Positions 21,616-32,734 of a stretch of DNA of 64,000 nt are shown piece by piece. The stretch's first letter is position 1; each line of letters starts with the position of its first letter. The notes under the pieces are model-generated. The model was not told the DNA's origin and did not search any database. It worked only from the letters and a program-made list of their open reading frames with translations. The stretch is from positions 65,288,253 through 65,352,252 of the forward strand of contig CM043959.1 in the NCBI GenBank assembly GCA_014529385.2, read 5' to 3'. Made by a program: the position numbers and the translations under genes. The DNA is from Adiantum capillus-veneris. Lineage: Eukaryota; Streptophyta; Polypodiopsida; Polypodiales; Pteridaceae.

Positions 21616-22047
21616 GACGAAAGCAAGACTAGTGCTAATACACCCAGCGGGCCCGATTGGGCCTGCGTATATATAACGCTAACAGCCCGTCGGGTTTTTC
21701 AGTTTCCCCGACAGGCTCGCAGAGAAAATAATAAACCCCAACGGGCCCGCCGGGGATACTGAAAAGCCCGGCGAGAATTTTGTGGGTTTGCAAGTCACCT
21801 TAAACCGTGTTCTGTGTGATCATGTTTACTGTGATCATGTAAATGTGTCAATAGGACCTTGTGATCACACAAAATTTGACGTAATTACGTAAATATTAAA
21901 TCCCTGGTGATTTATGCACTAGATATATCATTGTGTGTTTTTGGCCCATACTCTTTGTCATTTGTTTTTGTCATGATTCTAGGATTTTTTTTTTGAATTT
22001 TGGCTCATCATTTTTACGAGTTCTTTTGTGATGATTCTAGGTAATAT

Positions 22048-22335
22048 TTACTCAATCTGATGCATAATATGTATGGTGAGAACTTTAACGAGTATGACTA
22101 GACAAAGGTGCATCCAATTTATTGTCACACAAAGTATGCACAATCCATTTTGGCATACCTCTAGCTTGCTCATTCTCAACCCTTTCCACATCATGTACAT
22201 CATGTACATCTGCATCAGTAATAGGCTGATCTGTAACATTTTTAGAAACCCCCATAGATTGTACATTTGCCTCATTCGAATTTACATTCAAATAGCAAAG
22301 GCTCAAGAAAATCTTCCACAAAAATTAATTGTCAA
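22048..22335 (-). pseudogene. Copia polyprotein fragment (integrase-RT linker)
   Basis: The frame at 22048-22275/22321 includes, in one phase, ARGMPKWIVHTLCDNKLDAP followed by LSSHTR, matching the linker just before RT in many Copia polyproteins. Upstream on minus, FVEDFLEPLL-like sequence (22295-22330) repeats a segment also present near 23130. No catalytic domain is included. Confidence 0.6.
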
Positions 22336-22359
22336 GTACACAAAATGATTTGAGTTGGC

Positions 22360-22935
22360 AAGAATGATTCTAGCTGCACGAAACAATGTGAGAAGGCTTC
22401 TTAAAAAACCAAGGGAGGGTTTAGAAACCCAATACTTTGGCTTTTGCAAGAGAGATGAGAATTTTTCTTTGGATCCATAGAAAGATTCTTAAGGTGACCA
22501 CATCTATATGTTCCCTAGTAGAGAGCACTCACATATTCCGACATGAAGCCTTAAGATCTATTTAGCCCTAGGTGTGCATTGGTTCTTAAGCAATAATTAG
22601 CCATGACCTAAGATCTTAACTCTCACCTCATTCAAACTACCCTTCATTACACATATCTAGTTTCATTGGTGCAACATACCACTTTCCTCTCCTAATGATC
22701 CCTTCAAGTATGGCATGAGAAAGCTATAAACGACCCTCATTTTATTTGTAAAGTGGTTGCACATTAATATATTTAAAGTGTCATTTCTCAACTTTTCCGA
22801 CTTTGCAAGAGTGTGCCATTTTCCCTAAATGTGTGTCGAGTGATTAAAATTTGATTACGGAATATTTAATTAATTTATTCTAGCCTCTAGTAGGGGCTGA
22901 ATTGATCACCAAAATCAACAATTGGTATCAAAAAG
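22360..22935 (+). repeat. possible Copia LTR end with primer-binding-like site
   Basis: ATCAACA (ending 22920) is followed by ATTGGTATCAAAAAG, close to the Copia arrangement of LTR end plus TGGTATCAGAGC. This sits in the 800-bp insert between two copies of the Copia integrase-end segment. The outer LTR end is undefined. Confidence 0.3.
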
Positions 22936-23089
22936 TGTTGTTTTTAATGATTCGTATGATTGCTTTCTTTTCATTAAAGTTTCTTTGAAGCCTCATTTGA
23001 AGCACATGATAATTATAACCCTCTACTTCAATACAATTTAGTTACCTAGTATCAATGGAAATGTAAGTCAGAATCAAACTTCTTATCAA

Positions 23090-23690
23090 TCTCAGAGCTG
23101 GATATAGCTTCAGTCTCTAGTACACGATAGCAAGGGCTCAACAAAATCTTCCACAAACACAACATCCTGTGAAACCAAGATACGCTTTGTTTGTGGATGT
23201 TACAATCTGTAACCTTTGCTTTCAGCACTATAACCAACAAAAATGCATTAGACAACCTTATCATCCAATTTCTTGCGCTGCGTTTGTGGCACCAAAGCAT
23301 AAATCAAACAACCAAAAATGCAAATGTGATCAATAGATGGCTTTCAATCATGACATCCTTTATAAGGAGTCATAGATTGCAAAGCTTTTGTAGGACACTT
23401 GTTAAGTACATAAGTAGCACACATGATAGCCTTAGGCCAAAACGAATGTGGCAAAGTTTTACTTTTAACCATACATCATGCCATCTCTGTAAGTGACCTA
23501 TTTTTCCTCTCAGCAACACCATTTTGTTGAGGTATATATGACACTGTACATTGGTGTGTTGTGCCACGACTAGCCAAAAATATATTAAATTCATAAGACA
23601 TATACTCCCTCCCTCGATTGGAACAAAGGGTGATGTTAACTATGAAAAGTTGGAACATACTCCTATGTAGGGTACATTTCACTTAATCCA
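23090..23690 (-). pseudogene. Copia integrase remnant
   Basis: In the frame at 23476-23682, REYMSYEFNIFLASRGTTHQ and YIPQQNGVAERKNRSLTEMA are the second-Asp/Glu half of a Copia DDE integrase core. Further on in minus, shifted frames give LPHSFWPKAIMCATYVLNKC, then IFGCLIYALVP, down to about 23110. Several stops and shifts. It ends 30 bp from the CACTA terminus at 23723. Confidence 0.75.
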
Positions 23691-24180
23691 TCTATCAAAT
23701 CCGCCTGAATGTTTTGAACATCCACTACAACACGCCGCACAAAAATCGACGCGGATATCGACGACTCAAAGTTTGTTTTAAAAGTAAAATGCAATGGAAT
23801 AAGCATCAAAATAGCCGTCGGTATCGTGTCGTGGGTATATGCACCGGTATATTGGCCGTCAAAATAGGCAACGAAAAGTACGCCGGAATAAGCGCCTTAA
23901 TATGCGTTGGTATGATATTTTTCTATATTGACGTCTATTCCGAGGCGTACAACAGTGTGTATATCGAGATCTGTACCGACAACAAAACTTGCAAATTTCT
24001 TTTGGCAGAGAGAGCTGAGAACTGATGCTACATGTACTGCAGCAACAGAAAACAGTCCTCTCTATCCAAAGGAATAGTGCACAAGCAACCGCACTCCATC
24101 TACAACTTGACGCTAAAGAGCGACTGTATATAGATTAGCAAAATGGGAAGCAGAACAAAACCACAAAATCAAAAGTTTAA

Positions 24181-24660
24181 TCATGACAAGTTCCCAAAAG
24201 AATAACCATAACGTCGACTCCCAAACCATAGGTATAACGGCATGAATATTTTATAGCCATAATTAAAATATGATTTGAAAATTGCAAAACCATAAACATA
24301 ACCCACTTGCCATACCATAACCATAATTATAACTTGCTTGTCATACCATAACCATAATCTGATTGCCAAACCATAACCATAACATGATTGCCATGCCATC
24401 ATTGCAAAGCCATAACCATAACTTGATTGCCAAATCCTAACCATACCATAATTGCCATACCATTATTGCAAAACCATAACCATAACTTGATTGCCAAACC
24501 ATGACCATAACCTCTGTGTGTCATACCACAACCATAACCATAACCATAACTTATGTGTCATACCATAATTGCAAAACCATAACCATAACCTGATTGACAT
24601 ACCACAATCATAATCGCAAACGCAATGCAAAACCATAAACATAAACATGAGACTGTACAT
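24181..24660. repeat. degenerate minisatellite of (AACCAT)n type
   Basis: Dozens of AACCATAACCATAA units interspersed with TTGATTGCCAAACC-type spacers, roughly 30-40 bp higher-order units. ORFs on minus here (WQSCYGYGLAIRLW-type) are repeat artefacts. Confidence 0.85.
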
Positions 24661-24944
24661 GTATACAATGAATGAATACAATTGTATCAAGAAGATCACA
24701 ATTGCAAAAAAAAACATATATGGAGGATGTCACCCTCATGGTAATGCCTCCTAATCGATGGCCTCTCCCTCCTCCTATAGAGCTGGGTCAAAAGGGCCAT
24801 AAGTCCATGCTTGTACCCATACTTCTCCTCTCGGTGTGTCGAAGGGCGCTTCACGACAACTTCTTGCAAAATTATGGTTTAATCATGAGAAAAATATTCA
24901 AATAACATATACATTTTTGACAATTTAAAGCATACATATAATAC

Positions 24945-25700
24945 TTACAAACTCATATCGAAGTGTGTCGTAGCCTCCACTCCCAAGATATGACGCTCCA
25001 ATAGACTCCAAACGTGCTCTGGCTGAATCTCTCTACTGCTGAAATCTCTCAAGATTTTCTTGTGTTTCTCGTGCAATCCCCGTCCACTCCTCTGTGTCCA
25101 ACCATGCCGGCTTTGGAATGCACTCCCTCTACCTGTCTCTCGCCTTTGACCGTGCCTTCGCCACACCCAAAATCCAGTCATTCGAGACTGGACCGTACCC
25201 CTCTACCGATCTGTACTCTCTGTGAATGGCATGATGTAACTCTTTCTTTCATCATCTTGATTATCCCAAATCTCCATTATAGAGTGGCCAAACTGAATTG
25301 TACATAGCTGCCAAATCCTCTGTGGCATGGCCTTTCCAACCCTATCTGCCACAACAGCCCCAACCCTGCTCTTGTACACCTTACTAGGATCATGCTCGTG
25401 TGATCTCCAAGGTGTACGTGGTGTGCCAATTGGTGAACTATCTACTAAAGAGAGTGATGAACGCTCTCTTGATTGTGTGGACGTATTGATAGAACCGCTA
25501 TCACATCAACCAGCACCTCCAAAATGACGCATACCTCGTCTCGAAGATGAACCACCCGGGTCGGTGTAGGGGGCACACTCGATTGAGGTGTGGGTCTGGT
25601 TGGTGTAGGGTACACTAGTCCTAGGTGTAAGGGCGGTTGTAGTAGGTCTAGAGGAACTAGCTGCCCATGGCTACAAATACACAAATAACATAGATAAAAT
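24945..25700 (-). pseudogene. CACTA-C TnpA-like gene remnant (Transposase_24-like)
   Basis: Minus frames give a Ser/Thr/Pro-rich N-terminal part (SSRPTTTALTPRTSVPY near 25600) and a later part (GFWVWRRHGQRRETGRGSAF, then LHEKHKKILRDFSSREIQPE; 24945-25181). The order (low-complexity N-terminus, then charged region) and the position downstream of TNP2 match the TnpA gene of CACTA-A. At least two stops interrupt it. TnpA-type proteins bind subterminal repeats. Confidence 0.5.
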
Positions 25701-27487
25701 ACGTTAGTTTACAAAAGAAACGCTTAAGCAATGCAAATAACAAAAAAACGAAGCTGCAACATAACTCAATGAATCTATCCACTATTGTAAACTAATAAAA
25801 AGAGTTTCACAAAAGAGTTTCTAGCAAAAATCACTAGTCAATCTCTCTTATTCTATGAGAGCTGATGCACCAAAGATGTCTATCTCAATCTGTACTTTTG
25901 CATCTTCGTCATCAAACCCCACTTCTTCGTCGCTCTCCGCATCAACTTCAATATTTGAAAGCTTATCTCTAGGTTCAGGCATCTGCTTACCACTGACCTC
26001 CAACTCAAAATCCAAACTTACATCATCCATCGGCCTTGCACTTTGTTCATGAAGCTCTTCAACCTCAACTTCCAATCCTTCACATGCTTGCTTGCTCCAT
26101 GGAGCAACTTGAACAATATAGAGCCAATGCAGTTTAAACAAATCTTTTTTATCATTTTCTCTCCATAGTGGATTTAATGTGAACACAACTTGTCCACAAT
26201 GCTGCAAAAGTACGAATGTATCCCACACATCTATCCACAGTGTGCATCTTTGCGCACAGTTTCATTAGGGCCGCTGGTAATAACTTTGAACCACTTGACA
26301 TCAAAGATAAAAATATCAAACTTTCTAAAGCTAACCTTCAAGATGTCTTGCATGTAGCCAAAGTATTCAAGCTGGCTATTCTTTGTGTTCTCATCCCTGG
26401 CACTACTCCTACTTTCTTGGACGAAGCTTGCCCTAGCACCACTCTCAAAGGTGACCCTTTGTTTGTCTATCCGTTGCACTCTAAAGTGTCTTCCATGCGA
26501 CCACAAAGCTCCATATTTGTGATACTACAACCACAAAATTGAAACAAACTTAAAGTTATTAAAGTAATGTGATCATCTGGAGCTCAAAAAGGAAGTTGTG
26601 AAAATTTAGATGCCAATCGCAACCCCTTGAAATCTCCTCTTCCTCTTTAGTAATCAATATTCCACTCCTCTTTGCCTCTGAGATTGTCGCATCTAAACAC
26701 CACCCAATTGGAAAGTTAGGAAATTTTTGAAGATGATCTGGAAAAGGAAGGTTTCTAGTGGCACGGTTGCTCTTTAATTACAAGGAATCTTTCAAGCGTT
26801 GTTGTTTTTTCCCTTCGTATCTCTCTAGCCACTTTTGCATGATGTCTGAGTTGAGAAGGCAAAATCTCATAACCTTTTCTCACATTGTGATGTCCATCTT
26901 CCTAATGATGCCTTGTCCCTAGGGCTCGTCCCCTGTTACCTTGACGTTGACCTCAGTAGTCCACATTCAGGCTGTCTCTGGATCAATTGAGCCCGTAAAT
27001 TCATTGATGAGGACAAAAGACTCTTGTACAAGCCATTCTTCGGTCATGCTACCCTCAAGGCAAGACCTTTGACAAACAAACCCCTTTATAATCTTCATGA
27101 ATCTCTCCAAGAAGAACATCCACCTGTTATGGACTACCCCAGCAATTGCAACTTCATCAACCACTTGCACAAGTACATGCATTTAGATGGTAAGAATGTT
27201 TGTTGGAAAGTACTTCTCCACCATACACACTGCTTCAATAGCATTTAGGCGTGTTATGTAATGGAAATGGCCTATGACCTTTGAGAGTAGCGGAATTAGG
27301 AAATTAGGTGGAGCACTTTTGAGAGATTACTTTGTGAGCATAGAGGGTGAACTTAATTGATGGTAGCAACATAAACATGGTACTTAGTTAACTTGGCATG
27401 AATAATACTTTTGCAAGAGAGAGAGTTTAGAGAACATGACAATAGTTGAGGACCGGATTCATATGGAGCCGGTCCCCCCTCCAATAA

Positions 27488-27744
27488 GCATTTGTATTAT
27501 AGTTTCTCCCATCAAGAGAGACTTGGTACAATACAATCTTTGTGTTCCTTGTGACCTATGTGATGCAATGAATATGGAAAGCTTCATGCATCACAATCAT
27601 AATGTAAACTTGTAGGCATTTGTATTATAGTTTCTCCTATCAAGAGAGACTTGGTACAATACAATCTTTGTGTTCCTTGTGACCTATGTGATGCAATGAA
27701 GATGGAAAGATTCATGCATCACAAGCATAATATAAACTTGTAGA
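27488..27744. repeat. 128-bp direct duplication
   Basis: Copies 27488-27615 and 27616-27744 differ at only a few positions (for example GAATATGG versus GAAGATGG). Confidence 0.95.
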
Positions 27745-28567
27745 AAGCATTAACTATCCCAAGCCTCAATCCCAAGGCCTCAAACACCTTCAAAGGTGGA
27801 GAGAGCTAGTAGGGAATGAGGATAGGGAAGAGGAAGAAGAAACATTCCATAGGAGAAAGAAGTAGTTCCTCACTTATCATTACTCTTCTTGCTAGCATAC
27901 ATTATAGCATAGTAATGGAGATGGAGAAGATGTCAAGCTTAAGCATTGAAACATGGATCTTGGTTGGATTTGCATTCCATAGCCAAGAGTGTTGGTGTCG
28001 GCTTTTACTCTCACAAGCTTGGAGAAGAAGGTGGTGTTCCTCAACTTTCACCAAGTGAGAATGGCCTTCTAAATGAGTTGTGTGTGGAGTATATTCCCTT
28101 AGCACCCCCCTTCCTTGCTTTGGGTGAAATTTGTTCATGTTGCAAGCTCATTGGACCCCTCTCCCCTTAGCCAATCACATGCCGCATGCAGTGAAGTACA
28201 TGGGTAGTCTTTTGACAAGTGTCCTCCTTAACCCTTAGAGAGAGAGAGCTTGAAAATATTTAGATATTTGTTAGATGGAAGTAGAAGCTCATTGGACCCC
28301 TCTTTAGCCCAGCCAACAGCATTCAAGCACACCATGTGGTTAAGCTTAGTGAGAGTCTGACATGTGTCCCATGTGCTCTTTTAGAATTCCCCTAACTTTA
28401 GATTTTTATGCATAGGAAGTTTCTCAAGCAACTTCCTCATTAAGTGTGTAGATTCTCTTTTTGACTCAAGCATCTTATCCCTCATGCATAGGAAGCTTCT
28501 CAAGCAACTTCCTCATTAAATGTGACAAGTACCTTAGTCATCAAGAATGTCAAGCACCTTAGGTGGA

Positions 28568-28747
28568 GTTCCCACCTCAAGCACAACCCTAGTTTGTTTA
28601 AGATTAGGTCGGGTTCCCACCTCAAGCACAGCCCTAGCTTGCTTAAGTTTAGGTCGGGTTCCCACCTCAAGCACAACCCTAGCTTGCTTAAGTTTAGGTC
28701 GGGTTCCCACCTCAAGCTCAGCCCTAGCTTACTTAAGGTCAAAGGAC
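28568..28747. repeat. 45-bp tandem array, four copies
   Basis: GTTCCCACCTCAAGC starts at 28568, 28613, 28658 and 28703. The period is a multiple of three, so open frames on both strands are maintained by the repeat. Confidence 0.95.
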
Positions 28748-31283
28748 TTTTAACACTAACCATTGTTGGTCTTTAATGAAGCTAACCCTAAGGTCTTTTA
28801 AGCTTCATTAGTTAACCTTGCTCTTTGACAGACCATCTCTCATTTGGGCCCCTTTACCATTGGCCCCGTGTTGAGATAGATTTGTAAGCACATGTCTATA
28901 TTCTAACCCTTGTTCCTGTTTATTATCCCATATTAAATGATCAGTTTAATATGAGAAAATCATTTGGGTTAGTTAGATATTTAGATATTTGATGACATGT
29001 TGCATCAATGTTGTCTTCTCTTATCTCTTCTAAATTGATCTAGTGTACCAACTCACTGATTTTATAGTTTTTTCTTCTAATGTCATCTGCCAAACAATCC
29101 TTTATGGCAATTGGTAAGATAAACTGTAAAAAATTGTGCCAATCGTGGGACTTAAGACCACTAAGATTGTCATCTCTTGTAAAAGTCATTTTCAAACATC
29201 GCATGCACTCAGTGGGAGTCTTGAATGAAGAATCAAGATATAGTCTTCTTCACTTGTTGCTCTTTTGCATGACTCAAAACCCACATGGACCTTTTGGTAT
29301 AGCAAACTTTCCATTGGGTTTAAGTCGAGGCTACATCTCTAGCATTCGATCCGTAGCCTGTAGGTCATCTCTTTGGGCCTTGTTCTTCCTTTTTCCAGTG
29401 ATGGTTTTCCATATGATCTCCCCCACATTCTTGAAGATGTGCATTGGGTCGAGAAAATGATTAATCAAAAGATCACTCTAGTATGAGAGTTCATGGAAAA
29501 TATAAAGTCTTTTTATTCCAGGTGGCATGAATTCTCCCCTCTCCAGCCACATGTTTTTCCAATCGCTCGCTTTTAGTGGATGCATGTCATGTTTGCATAG
29601 GTTTGGTCCACGTTGCTCATGTCCTTTAGGAAAAACTCTACCATGCTCCTCGTAAACTGTCTTACTCAAATCATTAGAGTGGTGGAAGCCAAGTCGAGCA
29701 CCACATTTTGGACATGCATGATTGCCCGAGTAACTCAAGCCTGAAAAATCATAAAAATTAAAATACAAAAGTGTTGGCATAGCCAAGAATAATATGTATG
29801 TGAGGGTTTCAAAGGAACTTACCTGAACACTCACCGAAGCCTGGCCAATCATGCATGGTCTACATGAGAATGCCTTGCACGTGTACATTTTGTCCTCCTA
29901 TTGGTTGGGACATATCAACCACATCGATCCTTGTCCACAAGATTTGGAGCTCTTTTATAAGTGGTGCCAGATAGACGTCCATGTTCTTTGCTTTGTACTT
30001 TCTTGGGACGATCAATGACAACAACATATGGACCTTCTTGATAGCTATCCATGGTGGAAGATTATAATTAACCAAGCAAATAGGCCACGTGCTCCATGAC
30101 GAACTCCGTAATCCAAATGGGTTTACTCCGTCCATTGCCAGATCAAAGCGGATACATCGAGGCTCATCCTTAAATGTAGGCGAACTTTCCTCTATGTGCT
30201 TTCATGCACACAAATCAATAGGTACTCGATGCATCACATCATCTGTTAATCTAGTATTTGAGTGCCATGTCATCAAAGCGGATATAGACTTGCACCTGAA
30301 CATGCTCTTTATTCTTGGAATGATAGGAAAGTGTCGAAGGACCTTTGCAGGAATAAATTTTCCTTGTGTGTCCTCTTTATATTTGTTTGATCCACAATTG
30401 GGAATGTGTTCCAAATTTGCATACTCGTTGCAAAAGAGTATACAATCATTAGAGCATGCATGTATTTTGTGATGATCCAAGCCCAAGTTAGTAAGAAGCT
30501 TTTTAGCGGCTAGATGGGTAGGTGACATGTGATTGCCTTCCGAACAAGATTTTCTTGTTGAGCAACTTGTTGTTACATCAACAAGTGAACACAATGATCA
30601 TATTATTAAACTGCAATTTGCACTTTGGCATGCTTATGATACAATGTATTTACGTGAAAAGCTCTGTGATGGAGGCGTCACACCACCTGTAGACAGACTG
30701 CAAATTAAGCATTGCCAAAAAGGTATGGAGAACTGAGATTCTTGCACCATTGTAAAGTGGCATACATGCAAGAGTTTGCATCATCTCGCCCTCTTTATCT
30801 TTGCTATCATGCCATCAATATGAACGGGATGAGTGAGGTTGGTTTGCAGTATTGACTTGACTGTTGTTGTCTTCTATGTTTTCAATGATGGGATCCATGT
30901 CAAAGAACGTATCTAACATCTGCTCCATCTCTACTTCTTGAAATGTGGAATGGGTATTGGTTGGGTGGACTTAGTTGATAAACATTTGTTTGAAAACCGT
31001 CTTCTCTGGGGGGATGAAGTTGGAGCAATATCTACTTGCAGAGGTTGATCTACTGTCTCCGGACCATGAGATCAATAACGTAGGTCTTGTAGTTTCTCTA
31101 TGGAAAAGAGACCATTATTGCGTATGTGCTTGTCACAGATTTTTCATTTTTGAAAGATCTGATGCTTGCAATGCGCACAAGGCAAGCCATCCTATCGTCC
31201 ATACTTTACCTACCAATGATGCAACAAATAAGTAAATCACTCTTGTTATAAGTACACACCACTAACTACATGAAAATACATGA

Positions 31284-32120
31284 CAACCTCACATTCTCTA
31301 GCCATGCCTGATCCCTGCACACCTCGGTCTAGAGGTGAATGGAGATAAGGACCATAGGATAATAATCTCAGCTTTATTGGTCAATGACTATATATTAGGG
31401 TTTTTAAAGTCTGCGTAGACTTTTGCGTTTCTGAAGTTCGTTTGAGATTTTTCTACTATTCTAGCTCTAACAACCTCACATTTTCTAGCCATGCCCAATC
31501 CCCGCCCACCTTGGTCTAGAGGTGCACGGAGATCAGGACCACAGGGTAATAATCTTGTCTTTATATGTCAATGGCTATATATTATGGTTTTTGAAGTCTA
31601 TGGGCGGCGCTGTTAAAATCCGATTGTGTTATTTTACTTCGTTTATCGAAGTTCGTTTGGGTTTTTGAAGTACACGTCATTTTTGAAGACTTTTGCATTT
31701 TTGAAGTTTGTTTGCGATATTTCCTCTGTTCGCCGCTAGCTCTAACAACCTCACATTCTCTAGCCATTTTCGATCCCCGCACACCTCAATCTAGAGGTGC
31801 ACCGAGATCATGACCACATGGTAATAATCTCGTCTTTATTGTTCAATGACTATATATTAGGGTTTTTGAAGTCTGTGTGCGCTATTGAAGTCTTATTGCG
31901 TTATTTTACGTCGTTTGTCGAAGTCTGTTTGCATTTTTGAAGTACACAAGTCATGTTTGAACACGTTTGCATTTCTAAAGTCCGTTTGCGGTATTTCACT
32001 ATTTGTCACTAGCTCTAAAAACCTCACATTCTTAGCCATTTTCGATCTCTGCACACCACCGGGTAATAATCTCGTCTTTATTGGTCAATGCCTATATATA
32101 AGGGTTTGACATAAGTCTGT
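31284..32120. repeat. four degenerate copies of a CACTA upstream module
   Basis: Copies begin AACCTCACATTCT near 31284, 31470, 31745 and 32019. They continue with GCACACCTCGGTCTAGAGGTG and TAATAATCTCGTCTTTATTGGTCAATG, then ATATATTAGGG. Single copies lie at 43268 (CACTA-A) and 59852 (CACTA-B) upstream of their TNP2 genes, so this is the 5' regulatory part of CACTA-C, locally amplified. Confidence 0.8.
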
Positions 32121-32507
32121 TTTTGAAATCTTTTTGCGTTGTTGTAGTCTGTGTGCACTATTGAAGTCCAATTTTTCTAGTTTACTTCGTTTGTCGAGGT
32201 TCTTTTGCGGCTAACACTGAGCGGCTAGCCCTAAGCGTGTAGCCTTCAATGTCCTAAATACGGGGTAGTCTTTTCTCAGCGGTAAGTGACTAAATACCTA
32301 AGTGACACGACTAAACCCAAGTCGCCAAGTGACTAAATAACAAGACTAGCTACGAGCGGCGTATAAGACTAAGCAGGTTCAGCTAAACAATTCAATACTT
32401 AAGCAGCTACACGTCCTAATTAAGCAGCTAACCTTCACCAATCTAACTACAAATCAATCATAGGCAATGAAACCGCTCATTACTTAAACTATTAGTGTTA
32501 AAGGACT
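32121..32507. other. no gene recognised
   Basis: CACTA-C upstream sequence between the module array and the inserted LTR element; low-complexity CTAA-type sequence. Confidence 0.4.
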
Positions 32508-32512
32508 AAACC
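32508..32512. repeat. 5-bp target duplication (left)
   Basis: AAACC directly before the LTR; identical copy at 36665-36669 after the other LTR. Confidence 0.9.
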
Positions 32513-32720
32513 TGTTGGGGTAAGCCCAACTTGTGGTGACAAAGTGGTGTCTATCTATGAGGCTTGCATAAATTGGTTAGACCGGAGGTCCCTAACACCT
32601 TAAGGTTTTGGGGTCTGGATGGCTAGACCAATTTGTGGAACGTCACAGTTAAGCGCATATGCGCAGGAACAGTACTGGGATGGGTGACCTCCCGGGAAGT
32701 TGTTGCCCTCATGACCTACA
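32513..32720 (+). repeat. 5' LTR with 5S-like domain
   Basis: 208 bp, TG...CA bounded; differs from the 3' LTR only at GCGCAGG versus GCGCAAG (position 32667 region). Confidence 0.95.
32610..32709 (+). ncRNA. 5S-rRNA-like sequence in the 5' LTR
   Basis: The 3' two-thirds matches plant 5S rRNA, including the internal RNA polymerase III promoter: box A-like AGTTAAGCGCAT (from 32647), intermediate element ACAGTACTGGGATGG, and box C GGGTGACCTCCCGGGAAGT (ending 32700). The first third is diverged (GGGGTCTGGATGGCTAGACC). No T-run terminator follows within the LTR. It could be transcribed by Pol III, as shown for Cassandra, but is not a functional 5S gene. Confidence 0.85.
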
Positions 32721-32722
32721 AC

Positions 32723-32734
32723 TGGTATCAGAGC
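32723..32734 (+). promoter_or_regulatory. primer-binding site (initiator tRNA-Met)
   Basis: TGGTATCAGAGC, two bases after the LTR end. Exact match to the common plant site. Confidence 0.95.

Larger units (their letters stand above)
17963..21905 (+). mobile_element. hAT DNA transposon, complete ends
   Basis: The right end is AAATCCCTG, which inverted reads CAGGGATTT, a hAT-type terminus; the left end reads CATGGATTT. An 8-bp direct repeat GTGATTTA flanks both (17955-17962 and 21906-21913). Inside each end, inverted and repeated motifs recur (GTGATTACGTAAAT, GTGATCATGTT, and GC-rich blocks such as GCCCGTCGGGCTTTTTCA near 18120-18220 and 21640-21780). Length 3,943 bp. The transposase gene is on plus and broken. 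Confidence 0.85.
27290..29060. other. unexplained insert within the CACTA-C transposase gene
   Basis: No domain on either strand. It holds a 128-bp duplication (27488-27744), the 45-bp tandem array (28568-28747) and twice-repeated blocks (AAGCTCATTGGACCCCTCT near 28145 and 28287; CATAGGAAG.TTCTCAAGCAAC near 28412 and 28488). It may be an intron or a nested non-coding insertion. Confidence 0.5.
25848..30594 (-). pseudogene. CACTA-C TNP2-like transposase (Transposase_21, DUF4218, DUF4216), disrupted
   Basis: Exon-like minus frames in order. 30594-30202: LGLDHHKIHACSNDCILFCN and KVLRHFPIIPRIKSMF. 30135-29860: MDGVNPFGLRSSSW and VNYNLPPWIAIKKVHMLLSL. 29780-29478: LSYSGNHACPKCGARLG and PPGIKRLYIFHELSYW. 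About 29430-29090: DPMHIFKNVGE and GLKSHDWHNFLQFILPIAIK. 27200-26967: DUF4218 (VVHNRWMFFLERFMKIIKGF). 26506-25848: DUF4216 (LEYFGYMQDILKVSFRKFDI, then WLYIVQVAPW). Stops occur (for example after MLEM near 29395). About 1.8 kb of unrelated sequence lies between the catalytic part and DUF4218. Confidence 0.85.

Noticed and set aside
28500-28776. ORFs on both strands with 15-residue repeats
   Set aside because: Generated by the 45-bp tandem repeat, a multiple of three, not by coding constraint.
29080-29460. 126-codon plus ORF
   Set aside because: Shadow of the CACTA-C TNP2 frame on minus.
31284-32120. CRISPR-like repeat array
   Set aside because: Plant DNA; units are over 180 bp and degenerate and belong to CACTA upstream regions.
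32610-32709. Functional 5S rRNA gene
   Set aside because: The first third is diverged, no T-run terminator follows, and it lies inside LTRs duplicated at 36554.
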